A stretch of DNA of 64,000 bases from Thauera sp. (GTDB taxonomy: Bacteria; Pseudomonadota; Gammaproteobacteria; Burkholderiales; Rhodocyclaceae): assembly GCA_024235615.1 (NCBI GenBank), contig JACKMB010000006.1, positions 124,001-188,000 on the forward strand, in the 5' to 3' direction. Below the pieces are notes generated by a model, which worked only from the letters and a program-made list of their open reading frames with translations, was not told where the DNA came from and ran no database searches. Numbering within the stretch: the first letter of the stretch is position 1; the number at the start of each line of letters is the position of its first letter. Positions 55,486 to 64,000 of the stretch are shown piece by piece. Both the position numbers and the translations under genes were made by a program.

Positions 55486-55848
55486 ATGATCTCGATTGCC
55501 GATGCGAAGAACCGCTTGCCCGCGCTGATCCATCAGGCCGAAGCGGGTGAGCCGGTCACCATCACCCGCCGCGGCAAGCCGGTGGCGGTGGTGCTTGCGG
55601 TCCAGGAATACGAACGCATGCGCGTCGCGACGACCGCGCGCCCGTCGTTCTGGGATGTCGTGCAGGAGGTGAGAGCGAAGCTCGCTGCCGAGGATGCGTT
55701 TCCTGACTGGACGGACGAAGAGATCGACAGCTGGCGCGACAGGACGATCTACGAGCCGAGCTGCGATTTCAGCGGACCCGAATATGACTGGGCCGGGGGC
55801 GTTGCAGACGACTCGGAAGGGCCCGATGTGAAACAAGAGCGTGCGTGA
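55486..55848 (+). CDS. Phd/YefM-type antitoxin
   Basis: The 120-residue protein has the Phd/YefM N-terminal fold: MISIADAKNRLPALIHQAEAGEPVTITRRGKPVAVVLAVQEYERMR, which binds DNA as a dimer. The acidic C-terminal half (about 60-120, rich in D, E and W) would wrap and inhibit the toxin. It is longer than most Phd proteins (about 80 residues). The stop overlaps the toxin start by one base (TGATG), so translation is coupled. It is inserted between liuB and liuC and has lower GC than both. Confidence 0.88.
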   Translation: MISIADAKNRLPALIHQAEAGEPVTITRRGKPVAVVLAVQEYERMRVATTARPSFWDVVQEVRAKLAAEDAFPDWTDEEIDSWRDRTIYEPSCDFSGPEYDWAGGVADDSEGPDVKQERA

Positions 55849-56282
55849 TGGGGGTGTCGTTTCTGCTGGATACCAATGTGCTGTCCGAATTGCTCAAGCC
55901 GCGGGTTGATCCTGGGGTTGTGCGTCGTTTTTCGCGTGATGGAAACGACTGCGCGATCGCGTCGGTCGTTTGGCACGAGTTGCTGTGTGGCGCCTTGCGC
56001 GCCCCGAGTGTCGGGCGGGGGGAGATGCTGGTACGGGCTTGTCGTGACATTGTCATCGGCTCCGGCATGCAGATATTGCCGTACGACGAGACTGCAGCCA
56101 CCTGGCACGCAAGAGAGCGTGCCCGCCTCCTTGGGCTCGGGCGGCCGCAGCCCTACCCGGATTGCCAGATCGCCGCCATCGCTGCCACCCGGAACCTGAC
56201 CTTGGTCACGCGCAATACGCGCGACTTCGAATGCTTCGACGGGCTGAGACTGGAGAACTGGTTCGAAGCCGGAAAGGACTGA
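55848..56282 (+). CDS. vapC: VapC/FitB-type PIN-domain toxin
   Basis: The 144-residue protein is a PIN ribonuclease with the acidic quartet D8 (FLLDTNVLSE), E44 (WHELLCG), D105 (YPDCQIAA) and D126 (NTRDFE). It is expected to cleave tRNA or rRNA when released from the antitoxin. It starts at ATG 55848, overlapping the antitoxin stop; a GTG one codon earlier is in frame. The coding sequence is visibly less GC-rich than the liu genes, supporting acquisition. The target is unknown. Confidence 0.9.
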   Translation: MGVSFLLDTNVLSELLKPRVDPGVVRRFSRDGNDCAIASVVWHELLCGALRAPSVGRGEMLVRACRDIVIGSGMQILPYDETAATWHARERARLLGLGRPQPYPDCQIAAIAATRNLTLVTRNTRDFECFDGLRLENWFEAGKD

Positions 56283-56308
56283 AACGCCCCTTGAGGCGAG
56301 GAGACACG

Positions 56309-57097
56309 ATGTACGAAACATTGGAAATTCAACGGAAAGCCGGCGTGGCGACGATCTGGATGAACCGTCCGGACGTGCACAACGCCTTCAACGCGCAGCT
56401 GATCGCCGACCTCACGACGGCCTGCATCGAACTCGATGCCGACGACGCGGTGCGCGCGGTGGTGCTCGCAGGGCGGGGAAAAAGCTTCTCGGCCGGCGCC
56501 GACCTCAACTGGATGAAGGCCGCCGGCGAGGCGAGCGAGGCGGAGAACTTCGCCGATGCGATGAAGCTCGCTGGCATGCTGCGCACCCTGGCCGAGATGA
56601 AGAAGCCCACGATCGCGCGCGTGCATGGCGCGGCGCTGGGTGGCGGCATGGGCCTGGCGAGCGCCTGCGACATCTGCATCGCCGGGGACAAGGCCGTGTT
56701 CGCCACCTCCGAGGTCAAGTTCGGGATCATCCCCTCGGCGATCAGCCCCTACGTGATCCGCGCCATCGGCGAGCGCCAGTCCTATCGCTACTTCCAGACC
56801 GCCGAGCGCATCGGTGCGGTGCGAGCCGCCGAACTGGGGCTGGCGCACGAGGCAGTGGCGACCGATGAACTGGACGCCAAGGTGAGCGAAGTGGTCGAGG
56901 CCCTGCTGCAGGGCGGGCCGAAGTCGCAGGCCGCGGCCAAGGACCTGATCCGCGCGGTGGCCAATCGGCCGGTGAGCGATGCGGTGGTGGAAGACACCGC
57001 GCGCCGCATCGCCAGCCTGCGCGCCACCCCCGAGGCCAAGGAGGGCCTGGCCGCCTTCCTCGACAAGCGCCCCGCAGCCTGGATCGCACAGGGCTGA
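56309..57097 (+). CDS. liuC: Methylglutaconyl-CoA hydratase
   Basis: The 262-residue crotonase-family protein has the oxyanion-hole segments KSFSAGADLNWMK near 56-68 and RVHGAALGGGMGLASACDICIA near 103-124, and the second catalytic glutamate region in SEVKFGIIPSAISPYVIRAIG. Together with its place between methylcrotonyl-CoA carboxylase subunits and HMG-CoA lyase, this supports hydration of 3-methylglutaconyl-CoA to HMG-CoA. Enoyl-CoA hydratase specificity cannot be proven from sequence alone. It starts 27 bp after vapC with a GAGGAGA site, so it keeps its own translation signal. Confidence 0.92.
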   Translation: MYETLEIQRKAGVATIWMNRPDVHNAFNAQLIADLTTACIELDADDAVRAVVLAGRGKSFSAGADLNWMKAAGEASEAENFADAMKLAGMLRTLAEMKKPTIARVHGAALGGGMGLASACDICIAGDKAVFATSEVKFGIIPSAISPYVIRAIGERQSYRYFQTAERIGAVRAAELGLAHEAVATDELDAKVSEVVEALLQGGPKSQAAAKDLIRAVANRPVSDAVVEDTARRIASLRATPEAKEGLAAFLDKRPAAWIAQG

Positions 57098-57165
57098 ACG
57101 GTGCACGGTGCGCGACCTGCATCCGTCGCGCGCAATGAAGGGTTTGCAGGACCGGGGAGACCGCC

Positions 57166-57843
57166 ATGGACGCCTATGCCTGGAGCAGCTGGCCCACCGA
57201 GCTCACCGCGTTGCTCGACTGGAGCGGCGTGCCGCTCGACATGGCCTCGCTCGCCGCGCTGGCGGCGGGCCTGGGCTGGGCGAGCGGGCTGCGGCTGTAT
57301 GCGCTGGTGTTCGTGCTCGGTGCGCTTGGCCGCTTCGGCGGCGTGCAGCTGCCGGGCGGGCTGGAGGTGCTGACTCACCCGCTGCTGCTCGGGGTGTCCG
57401 GGGTGATGCTGCTGGCGGAGTTCTTCGCCGACAAGCTGCCCTGGTTCGATTCGATGTGGGACGCGGTGCACACCTTCATCCGCATCCCGGCAGGCGCGGC
57501 GCTGGCGGCCGCGGTGATGGGCGACCAGGCCGGCGCAGTGCAGCTTGCGGCGGCGCTGGCCGGCGGCACCCTGGCCGCGGGTGCGCACTTCGCCAAGGCG
57601 GGGGCGCGGGCGGCGATCAATACCTCGCCCGAGCCGGTAAGCAACGTCACCACCTCGCTCGGCGAGGACGCGATGTTCGCCGGCGGGCTGTGGATGCTGT
57701 TGCAGGAGCCGCTGTGGTTCCTGGTGGCGCTGGTGGTGTTCGTGGTGCTGGCGGTGGCGCTGATCGTGGTGCTGTGGCGCTTCCTGCGTCGGGTGTTCCG
57801 CCCGCGCTTGCGGCCGGCGCATCCCGAGCTGCCCGCGCCGTGA
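57166..57843 (+). CDS. DUF4126 membrane protein
   Basis: The 225-residue protein has about five hydrophobic segments and begins with a soluble stretch, then SGLRLYALVFVLGALGRFGGVQLPGGLEVLTHPLLLGVSGVMLLAEFFADKLPWFDSMWDAVHTFIRIPAG, the DUF4126 hallmark. The C-terminus is basic and Pro-rich. Function is unknown; members occur scattered in proteobacteria. It is embedded in the liu operon between liuC and liuD, 69 and 49 bp from its neighbours, so it is coexpressed with leucine breakdown genes. Whether it helps transport or membrane handling of branched acids is not shown. Confidence 0.85.
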   Translation: MDAYAWSSWPTELTALLDWSGVPLDMASLAALAAGLGWASGLRLYALVFVLGALGRFGGVQLPGGLEVLTHPLLLGVSGVMLLAEFFADKLPWFDSMWDAVHTFIRIPAGAALAAAVMGDQAGAVQLAAALAGGTLAAGAHFAKAGARAAINTSPEPVSNVTTSLGEDAMFAGGLWMLLQEPLWFLVALVVFVVLAVALIVVLWRFLRRVFRPRLRPAHPELPAP

Positions 57844-57891
57844 TGGCTGCAAGGACAGATTTCTGAATTCCGACAAGAAGCTGGAGACGAC

Positions 57892-59895
<2,004 letters not shown>

Positions 59896-59934
59896 GTCGC
59901 TGCTGACCGTCAGTCGTTGGCACGCGTGCCGATC

Positions 59935-60012
59935 GCGGCTTCCGCCCCACACGACAAGCGCACACCGGCCCTGTGGGGGCGACTGTCTGTAGGAGCGGCG
60001 GAAGCCGCGAAC
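59935..60012. repeat. REP-like element with inverted partner
   Basis: CTGTAGGAGCGGCGGAAGCCGCGAAC at 59987-60012 matches the core of the repeat cluster near 22.4 kb. Its GGCGGAAGCCGC (59997-60008) is exactly complementary to GCGGCTTCCGCC at 59935-59946, 50 bp upstream, so a large hairpin is possible. It fills the 206-bp gap between liuD and the acyl-CoA synthetase gene. Confidence 0.7.
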
Positions 60013-60101
60013 AATGGCGGCATCGGTGCGCGCCGGCCGGATCGAGCGCGGCGTGCACCCTGACAAAGCATCATCAGAACGAGAGGAGAGAGGGCGACAC
60101 G

Positions 60102-61790
60102 ATGAGTACCCAGAGCTACGTCCACGGCGCATCCGACAAACAACTGATCGGCCAGACCATCGGCCGCTTCTTCGACGACGCCTGCGCCCGCCACGCCGAG
60201 CGCGAGGCGCTGGTGGTGCGCCATCAGGGCGTGCGCCTCACCTACGCGCAGTTGAAGAGCCGGGTCGACGCGCTCGCCTGCGGCCTGATGCGCCTCGGCC
60301 TCGCGCCCGGTGAGCGCATCGGCATCTGGTCGCAGAACAACATGGAGTGGGCGCTGACCCAGTTCGCCAGCGCCAAGGCCGGCCTGGTGCTGGTCAACAT
60401 CAACCCCGCCTACCGGCGCTCCGAGCTCGAGTACGCGCTCAACAAGGTGGGCTGCCGCGCGCTGGTGCTGTCGCCGGCCTTCAAGACCAGCAACTACCTC
60501 GAGATGATCGCCGACCTCGCGCCCGAGCTCGGCCACTGCGAACCCGGCCTGCTGCGCAGCCACCGCCTGCCGGCGCTGGAGATGGTGATCCGCATGGGCG
60601 CCGACAAGTCGCCCGGAATGCTCAGCTTCGACGACCTGCTGCGCGCGCCCAGCCGCGAGGAGCTCACCGCGCTCGCCGTGCTGTCCGAGAAGCTGCAGTT
60701 CGACGACCCGATCAACATCCAGTTCACCTCCGGCACCACCGGCCATCCCAAGGGCGCGACGCTGTCGCACCACAACATCCTCAACAACGGCTTCTTCGTC
60801 GGCGAGGCGATCAAGCTCGTGCCGGGCGACCGCCTGTGCATCCCGGTGCCGCTGTACCACTGCTTCGGCATGGTGATGGGCAACCTCGGCTGCCTCACCC
60901 ACGGTGCCACGATGGTCTACCCGGCCGAGGCCTTCGAGCCGCTGGCGGTGCTGGAGACGGTGGCGCAGGAAAAGTGCACCGGCCTCTACGGCGTGCCGAC
61001 GATGTTCATCGCCGCGCTCGACCATCCGCGCTTCGCCGACTTCGATCTCTCCAGCCTGCGCACCGGCATCATGGCCGGCAGCCCGTGCCCGATCGAGGTC
61101 ATGAAGCGGGTGATCGGCAAGATGAACATGGCGGAAGTGACCATCGCCTACGGCATGACCGAGACCTCGCCGGTGAGCTTCCAGAGCGGCACCGACGACC
61201 CCATCGACCGCCGCGTGTCCACCGTCGGCCGCGTCCAGCCGCACCTGGAGGTGAAGATCGTCGACAACGAGGGCCGCATCGTGCCGCGCGGCCAGTCGGG
61301 CGAGCTGTGCACCCGCGGCTACTCGGTGATGCTCGGCTACTGGGACGACGAGGCCAAGACCAAGGAAGCGATCGACGCCGGCGGCTGGATGCACACCGGC
61401 GACCTCGCAGTGATCGACGACGAGGGCTTCTGCAACATCGTCGGCCGCATCAAGGACATGGTGATCCGCGGCGGCGAGAACATCTACCCGCGCGAGATCG
61501 AGGAGTTCCTCTACGCTCACCCCAAGGTGCTCGACGTGCAGGTGGTCGGCATCCCCGACCAGCGCTTCGGCGAGGAGCTGTGCGCCTGGATCATCCTGCG
61601 CGAGGGCGAGCGCCTGTCCGAGGACGAGGTGCGCGAGTACTGCAAGGGCCAGATCGCGCACTACAAGATCCCGCGCTACATCCGCTTCGTCGACAGCTTC
61701 CCGATGACCGTGACCGGCAAGATCCAGAAGTTCCTGATCCGCCAGCGCATGAAGGAAGAGCTCGGCCTCGACGAGGCGAAGACCGCCTGA
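60102..61790 (+). CDS. AMP-binding acyl-CoA synthetase
   Basis: The 562-residue adenylate-forming enzyme has the P-loop [12 protein letters not shown] near residues 208-219, the TGDLAV and YGMTETSPV core motifs, and a C-terminal domain with the catalytic lysine in [10 protein letters not shown]. It is of the ACSF2-like medium-chain/branched type (also annotated FadD-like). In this operon it may activate isovalerate or acetoacetate to the CoA ester; the substrate is inferred from context. It starts with a GAGGAGAGAGG site after the REP element and precedes liuE by 16 bp. Confidence 0.92.
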   Translation: MSTQSYVHGASDKQLIGQTIGRFFDDACARHAEREALVVRHQGVRLTYAQLKSRVDALACGLMRLGLAPGERIGIWSQNNMEWALTQFASAKAGLVLVNINPAYRRSELEYALNKVGCRALVLSPAFKTSNYLEMIADLAPELGHCEPGLLRSHRLPALEMVIRMGADKSPGMLSFDDLLRAPSREELTALAVLSEKLQFDDPINIQFTSGTTGHPKGATLSHHNILNNGFFVGEAIKLVPGDRLCIPVPLYHCFGMVMGNLGCLTHGATMVYPAEAFEPLAVLETVAQEKCTGLYGVPTMFIAALDHPRFADFDLSSLRTGIMAGSPCPIEVMKRVIGKMNMAEVTIAYGMTETSPVSFQSGTDDPIDRRVSTVGRVQPHLEVKIVDNEGRIVPRGQSGELCTRGYSVMLGYWDDEAKTKEAIDAGGWMHTGDLAVIDDEGFCNIVGRIKDMVIRGGENIYPREIEEFLYAHPKVLDVQVVGIPDQRFGEELCAWIILREGERLSEDEVREYCKGQIAHYKIPRYIRFVDSFPMTVTGKIQKFLIRQRMKEELGLDEAKTA

Positions 61791-61806
61791 CACAGAGGAT
61801 TGATCC

Positions 61807-62742
61807 ATGACCACATCGAAGCTCCCGAGCGCCGTCCGCATCGTCGAAATGGGCCCGCGCGACGGCCTGCAGAACGAGAAGCAGCTCGTCTCCACCGACA
61901 CCAAGCTCGAGCTGGTGCGTCGCCTCGAGCGCGCCGGGCTGAAGGCGATCGAGACCACCTCCTTCGTGTCGCCCAAGTGGGTGCCGCAGATGGGCGACAA
62001 CGCCGAGCTGCTGCCGCGCGTGCTCGCCGCCGCGGCGCCCGGCGTCGCCTACCCGGTGCTCACCCCCAACCTGAAAGGCTTCGAGGCCGCCCTCGCCGCG
62101 GGCGCGCACGAGGTCGCGGTGTTCGGTGCCGCCTCGGAGTCCTTCAGTCAGAAGAACATCAACTGCTCGATCGCCGAGTCGCTCGCGCGCTTCCGCCCGG
62201 TCACCGAGGCCGCGCACGCCGCCGGCGTGAAGGTGCGCGGCTACGTCTCCTGCGTGGTCGGCTGCCCCTACGAGGGTGCGATCGCGCCGCAGGCGGTGGC
62301 CGATGTTGCGGCGACGCTGCTGGACATGGGCTGCTACGAGGTCTCGCTCGGCGACACCATCGGCGTCGGCACGCCCGCGAGCATCCAGCGCATGCTCGAG
62401 GCGGTGGCGAAACGTGTGCCGGTGGACAGGCTCGCCGGCCATTACCACGACACCTACGGCATGGCGGTGGCCAACGTCTACGCGTCGCTGGAGCTGGGCG
62501 TGGCGGTGTTCGACGCCTCGGTCGGCGGCCTGGGCGGCTGTCCCTACGCGGCCGGCGCCTCGGGGAACGTTGCCACCGAGGACGTGGTCTGGTTGCTGAA
62601 CGGGCTCGGGATCGACACCGGCATCGACCTCGACGTGCTGGTGGACACCGCCGCCTGGATCAGCGCTCGGCTCGGCCGCGATCCCGCGTCGCGCGTGGCG
62701 CGCGCGGTGCTTGCCAAGCGCGCCAAGGCGGCCTGCGCCTGA
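61807..62742 (+). CDS. liuE: Hydroxymethylglutaryl-CoA lyase
   Basis: The 311-residue TIM-barrel enzyme has the catalytic arginine in [11 protein letters not shown] near residues 15-25, [20 protein letters not shown] metal-binding histidine/aspartate residues, and the glycine-rich signature GGLGGCPYA with the active-site cysteine. It splits HMG-CoA into acetoacetate and acetyl-CoA, the last step of the leucine pathway. It starts 16 bp after the acyl-CoA synthetase gene. The frame ends before a hairpin at 62856. Confidence 0.96.
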   Translation: MTTSKLPSAVRIVEMGPRDGLQNEKQLVSTDTKLELVRRLERAGLKAIETTSFVSPKWVPQMGDNAELLPRVLAAAAPGVAYPVLTPNLKGFEAALAAGAHEVAVFGAASESFSQKNINCSIAESLARFRPVTEAAHAAGVKVRGYVSCVVGCPYEGAIAPQAVADVAATLLDMGCYEVSLGDTIGVGTPASIQRMLEAVAKRVPVDRLAGHYHDTYGMAVANVYASLELGVAVFDASVGGLGGCPYAAGASGNVATEDVVWLLNGLGIDTGIDLDVLVDTAAWISARLGRDPASRVARAVLAKRAKAACA

Positions 62743-62855
62743 GCGTCCGATGAGCCGATCCCGGCCACCTGCGGTGCGCTCGGGCAGGAGGCCGAAGGTG
62801 GTCGTTGCGAGCCAAGGCTTGCCGGCTGCTTCATAATCCGTACTTCGGATCACGA

Positions 62856-62879
62856 GGCGGGCCACACGCATGGCCCGCC
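62856..62879. terminator. Hairpin downstream of liuE
   Basis: GGCGGGCCA at 62856-62864 is perfectly complementary to TGGCCCGCC at 62871-62879 with a six-base loop. It lies 113 bp after the liuE stop and just before DUF1289, followed by a GCCGCCCCTACAG fragment of the REP family. There is no T-run, so it may be a weak terminator or a repeat remnant. Confidence 0.4.
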
Positions 62880-62904
62880 CGCCGCCCCTACAGAGACGAC
62901 TGCC

Positions 62905-63105
62905 ATGAGTGTCCCATCCCCCTGTACCAACATCTGCCGCATGAGCCCCGACACCGGCTGGTGCGAAGGCTGCCAGCGCACGATCGACGAGATCACGCGC
63001 TGGAGTCGTACGACCGACGATGACCGCCGCGGCATCCTCGCCGCGGTTGCCGAGCGCCGCGAATGGCTGGGCGCAGCCGGCCAGCCCGTGGAGACGCGGG
63101 CATGA
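62905..63105 (+). CDS. DUF1289 small Cys-rich protein
   Basis: The 66-residue protein has CTNICRMSPDTGWCEGCQRTIDEITRWS at its start, the four-cysteine DUF1289 motif (C-x3-C, C-x2-C) that likely binds a metal ion. The C-terminus is helical. Function is unknown; family members occur as short proteins near diverse catabolic or oxidative genes. Its stop overlaps the ATG of the next gene as ATGA, so translation is coupled. Confidence 0.88.
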   Translation: MSVPSPCTNICRMSPDTGWCEGCQRTIDEITRWSRTTDDDRRGILAAVAERREWLGAAGQPVETRA

Positions 63106-63326
63106 GCGGCGACGCGCTCTGCGTCGGCGTGTGCATGATCGACTGGGACGCGGGCGTGTGCCTGGGCTGCGGTCGCAGCGCCGACGAGATCAACGGCATG
63201 CCCGCATCCGCGCCGGACACGAGCGCCGTCGCGCAGCCGGATCCCGCCGCGGTCTCGGCCGCGCGGCAGGCCGGCGTGCCCCTGCCGCCCAACGTCGCCG
63301 CCCGCGTCGGGGAGGGCAGCGATTGA
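63102..63326 (+). CDS. Second DUF1289-type small protein
   Basis: The 74-residue protein starts at ATG 63102, overlapping the previous stop. It repeats the four-cysteine motif, CVGVCMIDWDAGVCLGCGRSADEI, then has a Pro/Ala-rich tail ending near GEGSD. It is a diverged tandem paralogue of the preceding protein. The stop overlaps the TTG start of the MBL gene (TTGA), so three genes are chained. A start at 63063 is possible in the frame but would overlap the first gene more extensively. Confidence 0.82.
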   Translation: MSGDALCVGVCMIDWDAGVCLGCGRSADEINGMPASAPDTSAVAQPDPAAVSAARQAGVPLPPNVAARVGEGSD

Positions 63327-64000
63327 GCGCGCGTCCCCAGCTGCCCGCCGGCGTGCAGGTCTTCGAGCGTGGCTGGCTGTCGGCCAACAACGTGCTGCTG
63401 TTCGACGGCGACGAGGCGACGCTGATCGACTCCGGCTACCTGAGCCATGCCGATCAGACGGTGGGGCTGCTGCGCGCCGCGCTCGAGGGGCGCCAGCTGA
63501 GGCGGCTCATCAACACCCACTCGCACTCCGACCACATCGGCGGCAACGCCCGCGTCCAGCGCGCCTTCGGCTGCAGCATCACCGTGCCCGAGGGCATGGC
63601 GCGCGCGGTCGCGGAGTGGGACGAGGAGGCCCTGCTGCTGAGCGTGGGGGCGCAGGCCGGCGAGCGCTTCCGCCATGACGAGACGCTCGCGCCCGGGGCG
63701 CGCTTCGTCGCCGGCGAGCTCGAATGGCAGGCGGTGGCCGTCCCTGGCCACGACATGGACGCGCTCGCCTACTACAACCCCGAGCGCCGCATCCTGATCT
63801 CGGGCGACGCGCTCTGGCGCGACGGCTTCGGCATCCTGTTCGCCGAGGTGATGGGCCAGGGCGACGCGCTCGGCGAGGCGCGCCGCACCCTGGAGGCCAT
63901 CGGCCGGCTCGCGGTCGATGCGGTGATCCCCGGCCACGGCGCGCCCTTCGCCGAGTTCGACGACGCGCTCGAGCGCGCCTTCGCGCGCATTCGCGCCTTC
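63323..64000 (+). CDS. MBL-fold metallo-hydrolase (partial)
   Basis: The gene begins at TTG 63323, overlapping the DUF1289 stop, and runs off the right edge; 226 residues are visible. The metal motif NTHSHSDHIGG (from HxHxDH), the VPGHDMDALAYYNP segment and ISGDALWRDGFG and VIPGHGAPF give the metallo-beta-lactamase ligands. The substrate is unknown; relatives include glyoxalase-II-like and Zn-dependent hydrolases. The unusual TTG start is chosen because no ATG precedes the conserved part and overlap is tight; a GTG at 63353 is an alternative. Confidence 0.8.
   Translation, partial: MSARPQLPAGVQVFERGWLSANNVLLFDGDEATLIDSGYLSHADQTVGLLRAALEGRQLRRLINTHSHSDHIGGNARVQRAFGCSITVPEGMARAVAEWDEEALLLSVGAQAGERFRHDETLAPGARFVAGELEWQAVAVPGHDMDALAYYNPERRILISGDALWRDGFGILFAEVMGQGDALGEARRTLEAIGRLAVDAVIPGHGAPFAEFDDALERAFARIRAF

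Overview
The window is very GC-rich, densely coding DNA from a betaproteobacterium. The gene content (O2-independent ubiquinone genes ubiUVT, class I PHA synthase, an exosortase-type PEP-CTERM protein, a TAXI-type TRAP transporter and a complete leucine/isovalerate pathway) points to the Rhodocyclales, most like Thauera, Azoarcus or Aromatoleum. This placement is an inference from gene content; no rRNA gene is present.

Layout. 1-12.9 kb: housekeeping and minor metabolic genes, including a cut-off FAD oxidoreductase, RidA, a PsiF-like secreted protein, an FHA protein, ttcA, a pteridine-reductase-type SDR divergent from a MidA-type methyltransferase, an overlapping chain GST-cca-hydrolase, an NDUFA9-like SDR, and a Slt-type transglycosylase divergent from 5-FCL. 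12.9-22.3 kb: a long leftward block, thiL-pgpA-pncC-recA-recX-lptB-rpoN-hpf-ptsN-hprK-ilvA, joining the SOS genes to the sigma-54/PTS-Ntr cluster. 22.3-28.5 kb: a REP-like repeat cluster, then ubiU-ubiV-ubiT behind a predicted FNR-type promoter, a sodium:solute symporter and ubiB. 28.7-32.3 kb: argS-SPOR-dsbA-pilZ. 32.4-36.1 kb: a TRAP-TAXI transporter whose receptor and permease genes are separated by a terminator/attenuator. 36.4-40.7 kb: a BtuF-like binding protein, a PIN protein, phaC and an MBL hydrolase. 40.8-45.0 kb: an acyl-CoA operon (thioesterase, GNAT-carbonic anhydrase fusion, thiolase, acyl-CoA dehydrogenase) behind an 18-bp perfect palindrome and ending in a clear terminator.

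45.2-52.5 kb is the most accessory part: two Ala-rich small proteins, a DUF2889 protein, an NTF2-like protein, a PEP-CTERM protein with a sigma-54-type promoter, a secreted repeat protein, a cupin, a DUF4062 protein, a thioesterase and an AraC-type regulator. 52.6-62.7 kb carries all five enzymes from isovaleryl-CoA to acetoacetate plus acetyl-CoA (liuA, liuB, liuC, liuD, liuE), interrupted by a Phd/VapC toxin-antitoxin pair and a DUF4126 membrane protein and joined by an acyl-CoA synthetase. The right end has two overlapping DUF1289 proteins and a truncated MBL hydrolase.

The strongest regulatory readings are: an exact FNR-type box at -41.5 of a plausible -10 before ubiU; an exact LexA box filling the spacer of the recA promoter; an exact sigma-54 core site inside the recA leader pointing the opposite way; a sigma-54-type site before the PEP-CTERM gene; and palindromic operators before the acyl-CoA operon and the toxin-antitoxin pair. 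No CRISPR array, prophage, insertion sequence, tRNA or rRNA was seen. Coding assignments rest on motif and family recognition by eye; no database search was run.
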